Assembly (NCBI GenBank): GCA_025054905.1
Contig: JANWZF010000231.1
Location: 1 to 5,703, forward strand
Origin: Tepidimonas sp.
GTDB taxonomy: Bacteria > Pseudomonadota > Gammaproteobacteria > Burkholderiales > Burkholderiaceae_C
Reading direction: 5' to 3'
Length of the DNA: 5,703 nt
Positions within the stretch are counted from its first letter, which is position 1, and each line of letters opens with the position of its first letter. Shown one piece after another: positions 1 to 5,703 of this stretch. The position numbers were made by a program, and so were the translations under genes. The notes beneath the pieces are model-generated. The model did no database searches. It saw nothing but the letters and a program-made list of their open reading frames with translations, and had not been told where the DNA came from.

Positions 1-1
1 T

Positions 2-430
2 GCCGAAGCCGAGGAGGCGCAGCGCGCAGCCGAACTCGCCCGCCGCGAGGAAGAGGCGCGCCTGCAGGCCGAACGGTTGCGACAGGAAGAAGAGGAGCTG
101 GCCCGCCGCCGCCGCGAGCGCGAAGAGGCCGAAGCGCGCGCGGCCGAGGAGGCGCGGTTGGCGCGCGAGGCCGCCGAGCGCGCCCGCGCCGAGCGTGAGG
201 CGGCGCGGACGGCAGCAGCGGCGGCGCCGGCGCCCGAGGTGGAGGCGGCCCCACCGGCCGAGGCCACGCCGGCACCCGCGCCAGCGGCCGATGATGCGGC
301 GGCCCAGCAGGCCGCGCAGCAGGCTGCCGAGCAAGCGCGGCTGGCCGCCGAGCGCGCGGCCGAAGAGGCGCGGGCGCGTGAGCTCGAGGAGCGCCGCCGC
401 AAGGCCCTGGCCGAGGCTGAGGCGATCCGC
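2..430 (+). other. Charged Ala/Glu/Arg helical region of IF-2, two arms around an Ala/Pro linker
   Basis: The visible N-terminal part of IF-2 is low-complexity. The first arm (about 2-205) is dense in Glu, Arg and Ala with patterns such as AEEAR, EEEEL and RRRRERE. An Ala/Pro-rich linker (about 206-290) follows. A second helical arm (about 291-430) is rich in AAEQARLAAERAAEEAR. AEEAR is encoded at 143-157 and 359-373, and the related AEEAQ at 8-22, giving imperfect DNA repeats of the form GCCGAGGAGGCGC. The composition fits a coiled coil or a single charged alpha-helix. This region varies greatly in length and sequence among bacterial IF-2 proteins and is not part of the GTPase core. Confidence 0.8.
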
Positions 431-2542
431 GCGATGATGGCGCAGCCGCGCAAGGTGCTGGTGGCCAAAAAGCCCGAAGAACCCAAGCCGGCCCCCGGTG
501 CCGAGGCGGCCAAGCCGGGCCTCAAAGGGACGCTGCACAAGCCCGCCAGTACGCCGCCGCGCGGTGCGACCCCGGCTCCTGCGCCGGCCAAGAAAGAGAT
601 CAAGTCCGAGGCGCTGTCGTCGTCCTGGAAAGACGAGGCTGGCAAGAAGAAAGAAGCCAAGGCGCGTCAGGAGGCGGTGGCCGCACGCAGCAGCGGCAAC
701 GCCTGGCGTGCCGGACCCAAGGGCAAGCCTGGCAAGGGCGGCCGCGACGAACGCGGTGGCGCCAGTGCGCCGGTGGCCGAGCAGCGCGTGCTGGAAGTGC
801 ACGTGCCGGAAACCATCACCGTGGCGGATCTCGCGCACAAGATGGCGGTCAAGGCTTCCGAGGTCATCAAGGTGCTGATGAAACTGGGCCAGATGGTGAC
901 GATCAACCAGTCGCTGGACCAGGACACCGCGATGATCGTCGTCGAGGAGCTCGGCCACAAGGCCGTGGCCGCGGCACTGGACGATCCGGAGGCGTTCTCG
1001 GAAGAAGAGGCTGGCCTGTACCAGGGCGAGCCCAAGCCGCGCCCGCCGGTGGTGACTGTCATGGGCCACGTGGACCACGGCAAGACCTCGCTGCTGGACT
1101 ACATCCGCCGCTCCAAGGTGGCGGCGGGCGAGGCCGGCGGCATCACCCAGCACATCGGTGCCTACCATGTGGAGACGCCGCGGGGCGTCATCACCTTCCT
1201 GGACACGCCGGGGCACGAGGCCTTCACCGCCATGCGGGCGCGTGGGGCGCAGGCCACCGACATCGTCATTCTGGTGGTGGCGGCCGACGATGGCGTCATG
1301 CCGCAGACGCGCGAGGCGATCAAGCACGCCAAGGCCGCCGGGGTGCCGATCGTGGTGGCGCTGACCAAGATCGACAAGCCCGATGCGAACCCGGAGAAGG
1401 TCAAGCAGGAGCTGGTGGCCGAGGAAGTGGTGCCGGAGGAGTACGGCGGCGACTCGCCCTTCATCGGCGTGTCGTCCAAGACGGGCCAGGGCATCGACGA
1501 GCTGCTGGAAAACGTGCTGTTGCAGGCCGAGATCCTGGAGCTGAAGGCCCCGGTGGATGCCAAGGCCAAGGGTCTGGTGATCGAGGCACGGCTGGACAAA
1601 GGTCGCGGCCCGGTGGCCACCGCGCTGGTGCAGTCCGGCACGCTGCGCGTCGGCGATGTGGTGCTGGCCGGGCAGACCTACGGCCGCGTGCGCGCCATGC
1701 TGGATGAGAACGGACGCCAGGTCAAAGAGGCCGGGCCGTCGATTCCTGTCGAAATCCAGGGTCTGGCCGAAGTGCCGCAGGCCGGTGACGAGTTCATGGT
1801 GATGGCCGATGAGCGCCGCGCGCGCGAGATCGCCACCTATCGCGCCGGCAAGTACCGCAGCACCAAGCTGGCCAAGCAGCAGGCCGCCAAGCTCGAAAAC
1901 ATGTTCGCCGAGATGACCGCCGGCGAGGTCAAGACGCTGCCGATCATCATCAAGGCCGACGTGCAGGGCTCGCAGGAGGCGCTGTCGGCGGCGTTGCTGA
2001 AGCTGTCCACCGACGAGGTGCGCGTGCAGCTGGTCTATGCCGGCGTGGGCGGCATCAGTGAGTCCGATGTCAACCTGGCCATTGCCTCCAAGGCCATCAT
2101 CATCGGCTTCAACGTGCGGGCCGATGCCAATGCGCGCAAGGTGGCCGAAGCCGCCGACGTCGAGATCCGCTACTACAACATCATTTACGACGCGGTGGAT
2201 GACCTCAAGGCCGCGATGGCTGGCTTGCTGGCTCCGGAAAAGCGCGAGGAGGTCATTGGCATGGCCGAAATCCGCAGCGTGTTCGTGGCGTCCAAGATCG
2301 GCACCGTGGCGGGCTGCATGGTCACGCAGGGCTATGTGACGCGCAACGCGCACTTCCGCCTGATCCGCGACAACGTGGTGGTCTACAGCGGCGAGATCGA
2401 ATCGCTCAAGCGCTTCAAGGACGATGTGCGCGAGGTCAAGGAAGGCTTCGAGTGCGGCATCAAGCTCAAGAACTACAGCGACATCAAGGAAGGCGATGTG
2501 CTGGAGTTCTTCGAGATCAAGGAAGTGGCGCGGTCGCTGTAA
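2..2542 (+). CDS. infB: Translation initiation factor IF-2, 5'-partial
   Basis: IF-2 is the cytoplasmic GTPase that brings fMet-tRNA to the 30S P site and promotes 50S joining. The reading frame is open from the first base pair of the window to the TAA at 2540-2542 (846 codons visible). The true start lies upstream, so the TTG at 77 should not be taken as the start. About 100 N-terminal residues are probably missing, judging from the usual 900-plus length in Burkholderiales. Order of parts: Ala/Glu/Arg-rich helix with an Ala/Pro linker (2-430), a basic linker (about 430-780), the IF2_N module starting VLEVHVPETITV (from 788), then the GTPase. GTPase motifs are G1 GHVDHGKT (1064-1087), G2 GGIT (1136-1147), G3 DTPGH (1202-1216), G4 TKID (1364-1375) and G5 SSK (1472-1480). 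Next come domain II (about 1570-1850), the IF-2 domain with KADVQGSQEAL (about 1935-2260), and the fMet-tRNA-binding C2 domain with RFKDDVREV and FECGI, ending EVARSL. Thr replaces Asn in G4. The identification is certain. Confidence 0.98.
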   Translation, partial: AEAEEAQRAAELARREEEARLQAERLRQEEEELARRRREREEAEARAAEEARLAREAAERARAEREAARTAAAAAPAPEVEAAPPAEATPAPAPAADDAAAQQAAQQAAEQARLAAERAAEEARARELEERRRKALAEAEAIRAMMAQPRKVLVAKKPEEPKPAPGAEAAKPGLKGTLHKPASTPPRGATPAPAPAKKEIKSEALSSSWKDEAGKKKEAKARQEAVAARSSGNAWRAGPKGKPGKGGRDERGGASAPVAEQRVLEVHVPETITVADLAHKMAVKASEVIKVLMKLGQMVTINQSLDQDTAMIVVEELGHKAVAAALDDPEAFSEEEAGLYQGEPKPRPPVVTVMGHVDHGKTSLLDYIRRSKVAAGEAGGITQHIGAYHVETPRGVITFLDTPGHEAFTAMRARGAQATDIVILVVAADDGVMPQTREAIKHAKAAGVPIVVALTKIDKPDANPEKVKQELVAEEVVPEEYGGDSPFIGVSSKTGQGIDELLENVLLQAEILELKAPVDAKAKGLVIEARLDKGRGPVATALVQSGTLRVGDVVLAGQTYGRVRAMLDENGRQVKEAGPSIPVEIQGLAEVPQAGDEFMVMADERRAREIATYRAGKYRSTKLAKQQAAKLENMFAEMTAGEVKTLPIIIKADVQGSQEALSAALLKLSTDEVRVQLVYAGVGGISESDVNLAIASKAIIIGFNVRADANARKVAEAADVEIRYYNIIYDAVDDLKAAMAGLLAPEKREEVIGMAEIRSVFVASKIGTVAGCMVTQGYVTRNAHFRLIRDNVVVYSGEIESLKRFKDDVREVKEGFECGIKLKNYSDIKEGDVLEFFEIKEVARSL

Positions 2543-2547
2543 AGGAA
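2541..2547 (+). promoter_or_regulatory. Ribosome binding site of rbfA
   Basis: The sequence AAAGGAA begins inside the infB stop codon (TAA at 2540-2542). Its AGGA core (2543-2546) sits six bases before the ATG at 2553. This is a good Shine-Dalgarno match at normal spacing. It decides the rbfA start over the longer open frame that extends back into infB from 2424. The overlap with the infB stop would let terminating ribosomes re-initiate on rbfA. Confidence 0.8.
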
Positions 2548-2552
2548 AGCCC

Positions 2553-2927
2553 ATGCCCAGCCGCAAGGGACCGCACCGTGGCCTGAAGGTGGCCGACCAG
2601 ATCCAGCGTGACTTGAGCGAGCTGATTGCGCGCGAGCTCAAGGATCCGCGCCTCGGGATGGTGACCATCCAGTCGGTGGAGGTCACCCCCGACTACGCGC
2701 ACGCCAAGGTGTACTTCAGCGTGCTGGTGGGCGATCCGCAGCAGAGTGAAGAAGCGCTGAACCAGGGCGCGGGGTTTTTGCGCCACGCGCTCTTCAAACG
2801 GCTGCACATCCACACGGTGCCCACGCTGCACTTCGTGTACGACCGCTCGATCGAACGCGCGGCCGACTTGAACGCCCTGATCGCCAAGGCGGTGGCTTCG
2901 CGCGGCAAGGACGAGGACGGCGCATGA
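2553..2927 (+). CDS. rbfA: 30S ribosome-binding factor A
   Basis: RbfA is a small KH-domain protein that binds the 30S subunit near the 5' end of 16S rRNA and helps its late maturation. It is needed for growth in the cold in E. coli. The product is 124 residues, close to the usual 115-135. Visible features are the basic start PSRKGPHRGLKVADQI, the helix RDLSELIARELKDPRLG (19-35), the strand region VTIQSVEVTPDYAHAKVYFSV (37-57), the interrupted KH helix motif with NQGAGFLR (70-77), and VPTLHFVYDRSIE (89-101), which matches the family's VPEL.F.YD signature. The C-terminal tail SRGKDEDGA is short and acidic. The ATG at 2553 was chosen because of the AGGA six bases upstream and because residues 1-15 match the family start. 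It lies 10 bases after infB and overlaps truB by four bases. The infB-rbfA-truB order is widely conserved in bacteria. Confidence 0.97.
   Translation: MPSRKGPHRGLKVADQIQRDLSELIARELKDPRLGMVTIQSVEVTPDYAHAKVYFSVLVGDPQQSEEALNQGAGFLRHALFKRLHIHTVPTLHFVYDRSIERAADLNALIAKAVASRGKDEDGA
2913..2917 (+). promoter_or_regulatory. Ribosome binding site of truB, inside rbfA
   Basis: GAGGA lies six bases before the truB ATG at 2924, within the codons for the acidic tail of RbfA. The start ATG overlaps the rbfA stop as ATGA (2924-2927). This arrangement is typical of translational coupling, with the same ribosome or 30S subunit passing from rbfA to truB. Confidence 0.75.
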
Positions 2928-3883
2928 GCGCAACCGCCCCGGCACGGGTGCCGCGGCGCCCCGTGCATGGGGTGCTGCTGCTGGACAAACCGCTGGCGCT
3001 GAGCGCGCAGGCGGCGGTGGCGCGCGTCAAGGCGTTGCTGGGTGCCGACAAGGCTGGCCACACCGGCACGCTGGATCCGCTGGCCAGTGGGCTGCTGCCG
3101 GTGTGCCTGGGGGCAGCCACAAAGTTCGCCCAGGCGCAGCTGGAGGCGGACAAGGCCTATGAAGCCACGCTGCGGCTGGGCGTGCGCACGAGCACCGGGG
3201 ATGCCGAGGGCGAGGTGCTGGCCACCGCTGCCGTGGATGCGGCGCTGCTGAGTCCGTCGCACCTTGAGGCGCTGGCGCAGCGGTTCACCGGGACGCTGGA
3301 GCAGCTGCCGCCGATGTACAGCGCGCTCAAGAAGGACGGCAAGCCGCTGTACGAATACGCCCGCGCTGGCGTGGAGGTGCCGCGCACGCCACGGCGCGTG
3401 ACCATCCACGAGCTGCGCCTGCAGCCGGTGCCAGGCGATCCGACCGCGCTGCAGTTGCAGGTGCGCTGCAGCAAAGGTACGTACGTGCGTACGCTGGCCG
3501 AGGATCTGGGCGCCGCGCTGGGCTGCGGTGCGCACCTGACGGCGTTGCGCCGCACCGCCAGCGGCCCGTTCGAGCTGGCGCAGGCGGTGACGCTGTCGCA
3601 GTTGGAGCAGACCGACCCCGCGCAGCGGCTGCGGTTGCTGAGACCCCCGGAAGCGCTGTTGCAGGGCTGGCCGCAGGTGACCTTGCCCCCGCCGCAGGCC
3701 GCGCGCTTTCTGACCGGGCTGCGCCGCCGCGGCCCCTGGGCCGATGCCGAAGCGGTGGCCGTTTTTGGCTCACGGCCACGCGCGCTGCTGGGCAGCGCGC
3801 GCATCGTCGGCGGCGAACTGATCCCCGTGCGGCTGCTGTCGACCGCCGAAATCGCCCAATGGCTGACCCAAACATCCTCCTGA
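2924..3883 (+). CDS. truB: tRNA pseudouridine(55) synthase TruB
   Basis: TruB isomerises U55 to pseudouridine in the T-loop of nearly all elongator tRNAs and also acts as a tRNA folding chaperone. The product is 319 residues (E. coli TruB has 314). Key parts: motif I GVLLLDKP (16-23); motif II AGHTGTLDPLASGLLP (44-59) with the catalytic Asp at 51; the active-site Tyr at 79 in ADKAYEA; PPMYSALKKDGKPLYEYAR (129-147); and CSKGTYVRTLAEDLG (182-196) with the conserved Arg at 189. GCGAHLTALRR follows, then a C-terminal PUA-like domain (about 250-310). All catalytic residues are present. The stretch after KP reads LALSAQ where the family usually has x-G-x-(S/T)-S, so the conserved Gly and the second Ser are both replaced by Ala. 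The start is fixed by the ATGA overlap with rbfA and the GAGGA upstream. Codon use is GC-rich like its neighbours. Confidence 0.97.
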   Translation: MSATAPARVPRRPVHGVLLLDKPLALSAQAAVARVKALLGADKAGHTGTLDPLASGLLPVCLGAATKFAQAQLEADKAYEATLRLGVRTSTGDAEGEVLATAAVDAALLSPSHLEALAQRFTGTLEQLPPMYSALKKDGKPLYEYARAGVEVPRTPRRVTIHELRLQPVPGDPTALQLQVRCSKGTYVRTLAEDLGAALGCGAHLTALRRTASGPFELAQAVTLSQLEQTDPAQRLRLLRPPEALLQGWPQVTLPPPQAARFLTGLRRRGPWADAEAVAVFGSRPRALLGSARIVGGELIPVRLLSTAEIAQWLTQTSS

Positions 3884-3888
3884 CCATG
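3859..3888 (+). promoter_or_regulatory. typA translation start region without Shine-Dalgarno sequence
   Basis: Two in-frame ATG codons could start typA: 3886-3888, two bases after the truB stop, and 3859-3861, inside the end of truB, which would add the nine residues MADPNILLT. Neither has a GGAG, GAGG or AGGA in the preceding 20 bases. The bases just before 3886 are instead pyrimidine-rich (CCTCCT at 3876-3881). The 3886 start is preferred because its product begins MTRPIRNIAIIAHVDHGKT, matching the usual TypA N-terminus. Initiation is therefore probably by coupling to truB termination. Confidence 0.5.
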
Positions 3889-5703
3889 ACCCGACCGATC
3901 CGCAACATCGCCATCATCGCCCACGTCGACCACGGCAAAACGACGCTGGTGGACCAGCTGCTGCGCCAAAGTGGCACGTTTCGCGACCATCAGCAGGTCG
4001 GCGAGCGGGTGCTGGACAGCAATGAGCTGGAGCGCGAGCGCGGCATCACCATCCTGGCCAAAAACTGCGCCGTGCGCTGGCGCGACACGCACATCAACAT
4101 CGTGGACACGCCCGGCCATGCCGATTTTGGCGGCGAGGTGGAGCGCGCGCTGTCGATGGTCGATGGCGTGCTGCTGCTGATCGATGCGCAGGAAGGGCCG
4201 ATGCCGCAGACGCGCTTTGTGACCAAGAAGGCGCTGGCCTTGGGCTTGAAGCCCATCGTCGTGGTCAACAAGGTTGACAAGCCCGGTGCGCGGCCCGATC
4301 ACGTCATCAACGCGGCGTTCGACCTGTTCGACAAGCTCGGCGCCACCGAGGAGCAGCTGGACTTCCCGGTGGTCTACGCCTCGGGGCTGAACGGCTGGGC
4401 CTCGCTGTCCGAGGGTGAGCCAGGCCAGCCCTGGGGCACCGACATGGCGCCGCTGTTCGAGACGATCCTGCGCTATGTGCCCGCCCACCAGGGCGATGCC
4501 AGCGCGCCGCTGCAGCTGCAGATCTCGTCGCTGGACTACTCCAGCTACGTCGGCCGCATCGGGATCGGCCGCATCAACGCGGGCACCCTGCGCCCCGGCA
4601 TGGAGGTGCTGGTCTGCGAAGGGCCGCAGGGGCCGCGGCGCAAGGGGCGCATCAACCAGGTGCTCAAATTCCAGGGACTGGAGCGCGTGCTGGCCGACAG
4701 CGCGGGCCCGGGCGACATCGTGCTGATCAACGGCATCGAGGACATTGGCATCGGCGTGACGGTGTGCGATCCGCTCGACCCCCAGCCGCTGCCGATGCTC
4801 AAGGTCGATGAGCCAACCCTGACGATGAACTTCTGCGTCAATACCTCGCCGCTGGCCGGCCGCGAGGGCAAGTTCGTCACCAGCCGCCAGATCTGGGATC
4901 GCCTGCAGCGCGAGCTGCAGAGCAACGTGGCGCTGCGGGTGCGCGAAACCGGCGAGGACGGGGTGTTTGAAGTCAGCGGTCGCGGTGAGCTGCACCTGAC
5001 CATCCTGCTGGAGAACATGCGCCGCGAGGGCTATGAGCTGGCGGTGTCCAAGCCGCGCGTGGTGTTTCAGGACATCGACGGCGTGCGCTGCGAGCCGATC
5101 GAGCTGCTGACGGTGGACATCGAAGAGCCGCATCAGGGCGCGGTGATGCAGGCGCTGGGGGAGCGCCGCGGCGAGCTCGTCAACATGGAGCCTGACGGGC
5201 GGGGCCGCGTGCGGCTGGAGTACCGCATCCCTGCGCGCGGGTTGATTGGGTTTCAGACCGAGTTTTTGAACCTGACGCGCGGCACGGGCCTGATGTCCAA
5301 CATCTTCGACGGCTACGAACCCTACAAAGGCGAGATTGCGCAGCGCAAGAACGGCGTGCTGATCAGCCAGGACGACGGCGAAATCGTGACGTATGCGCTG
5401 GGCAAACTCGATGACCGTGGACGCATGTTCGTCAAGCCCGGCGACCCGGTGTACGAGGGCATGATCATCGGCATCCACAGCCGCGACAACGATCTGGTGG
5501 TCAACCCGGTGCGCACCAAGCAACTGACCAATTTCCGCGCCGCGGGCAAGGACGAGGCCATCCGGCTGACGCCGCCGATCGAGCTGACGCTGGAGTATGC
5601 GGTGGAGTTCATCGAGGACGATGAACTGGTGGAAATCACCCCCAAGAGCATCCGCCTGCGCAAGCGCTACCTGAAAGAGCACGAGCGCAAGCGCGCCAGC
5701 CGG
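3886..5703 (+). CDS. typA: Ribosome-associated GTPase TypA/BipA, 3'-partial
   Basis: TypA/BipA is a translational GTPase of the EF-G/LepA group that binds the ribosomal A site. It is implicated in 50S assembly, cold growth and stress or virulence responses in enterobacteria. All 606 codons to the window edge are open. E. coli BipA has 607 residues, so only a few codons and the stop are missing. GTPase motifs: G1 AHVDHGKTT (12-20), G2 RGIT (52-55), G3 DTPGH (74-78, His78 being the presumed catalytic His), G4 NKVD (128-131), G5 SGLNG (166-170). Then domain II (about 209-300), an EF-G-like domain III with SGRGELHL (364-371), a domain V-like part (about 402-480) with RGLIGF (451-456), and the TypA-specific C-terminal domain with RTKQLTNFRAAGKDEA, EFIEDDELVEITP and LRKRYLKEHERKRASR. 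That C-terminal domain separates it from LepA and EF-G. It starts two bases after truB, consistent with one operon. The 606 codons contain no TTA, CTA or TCA. Confidence 0.98.
   Translation, partial: MTRPIRNIAIIAHVDHGKTTLVDQLLRQSGTFRDHQQVGERVLDSNELERERGITILAKNCAVRWRDTHINIVDTPGHADFGGEVERALSMVDGVLLLIDAQEGPMPQTRFVTKKALALGLKPIVVVNKVDKPGARPDHVINAAFDLFDKLGATEEQLDFPVVYASGLNGWASLSEGEPGQPWGTDMAPLFETILRYVPAHQGDASAPLQLQISSLDYSSYVGRIGIGRINAGTLRPGMEVLVCEGPQGPRRKGRINQVLKFQGLERVLADSAGPGDIVLINGIEDIGIGVTVCDPLDPQPLPMLKVDEPTLTMNFCVNTSPLAGREGKFVTSRQIWDRLQRELQSNVALRVRETGEDGVFEVSGRGELHLTILLENMRREGYELAVSKPRVVFQDIDGVRCEPIELLTVDIEEPHQGAVMQALGERRGELVNMEPDGRGRVRLEYRIPARGLIGFQTEFLNLTRGTGLMSNIFDGYEPYKGEIAQRKNGVLISQDDGEIVTYALGKLDDRGRMFVKPGDPVYEGMIIGIHSRDNDLVVNPVRTKQLTNFRAAGKDEAIRLTPPIELTLEYAVEFIEDDELVEITPKSIRLRKRYLKEHERKRASR

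Noticed and set aside
77..79. TTG as the start of infB
   Set aside because: The same frame is open back to base 2 and the residues before it (AEAEEAQRAAELARREEE) continue the same charged helix, so the gene simply runs off the left edge.
195..878. Arg/Pro-rich plus-strand open frames within infB (195-437 and 498-878)
   Set aside because: These are out-of-frame readings of the GC-rich IF-2 N-terminal region, with no ribosome binding sites or domain resemblance.
2424..2552. A 43-residue N-terminal extension of RbfA reaching back into infB
   Set aside because: The extension is an out-of-frame reading of the conserved IF-2 C-terminus. The ATG at 2553 has a proper AGGA and gives the normal RbfA N-terminus.
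3477..3493. GTACGTACGTGCGTACG, a palindromic and repetitive stretch
   Set aside because: It could look like a binding site, but it encodes the conserved TruB residues GTYVRT including Arg189. The pattern is adequately explained by the codons used.
2693..3535. A 280-residue minus-strand open frame over rbfA and truB
   Set aside because: It lies opposite two well-conserved genes, its product is Arg/Gln/His-rich low-complexity sequence, and it is explained by high GC content.
3157..5682. An 841-residue open frame on the minus strand across truB and typA
   Set aside because: Across typA its codon boundaries coincide exactly with those of typA, so minus-strand stops could only arise from sense TTA, CTA or TCA codons, which this GC-rich gene does not use. 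The conceptual product is His/Gln/Arg/Ala-rich without any recognisable domain, while the sense strand encodes an intact TypA. It is a codon-bias shadow.

Overview
The window is a compact stretch of housekeeping genes from a high-GC bacterium. Four genes lie head to tail on the + strand: infB (5' end cut off), rbfA, truB and typA/bipA (last few codons cut off). The gene order and the protein sequences point to a betaproteobacterium of the order Burkholderiales, probably Comamonadaceae-like. Examples are the IF-2 stretch ELVAEEVVPEEYGGD and the IF-2 C-terminus EVARSL. This assignment comes from remembered family sequences, not from a database search.

Layout: 2-2542 is translation initiation factor IF-2, with a long charged N-terminal helix region, then the IF2_N module, the GTPase and the C-terminal domains. 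After a 10-base gap, 2553-2927 encodes the 30S assembly factor RbfA. Its stop overlaps the start of truB (2924-3883, tRNA pseudouridine-55 synthase) in an ATGA junction. Two bases after the truB stop, typA begins (3886 to the window end at 5703), encoding the ribosome-associated GTPase TypA/BipA. Nothing within the window resembles an internal promoter or a transcription terminator. There is no intergenic space over 10 bases, so the four genes almost certainly share one transcript and are probably translationally coupled. In relatives the transcript usually starts further upstream (rimP-nusA-infB).

Functionally the set covers initiation (IF-2), small-subunit maturation (RbfA), tRNA T-loop modification and folding (TruB), and ribosome assembly or stress adaptation (TypA/BipA). 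In other bacteria RbfA and BipA are both linked to growth in the cold, so the cluster reads as one ribosome-building module.

I found no mobile element, CRISPR array, RNA gene or foreign-looking segment, and no undescribed system. The points worth a second look are small. They are an altered motif I in TruB, a typA start with no Shine-Dalgarno sequence and an alternative in-frame ATG inside truB, a Thr in place of the usual Asn in the IF-2 G4 motif, and the two-arm charged helix of the IF-2 N-terminus.
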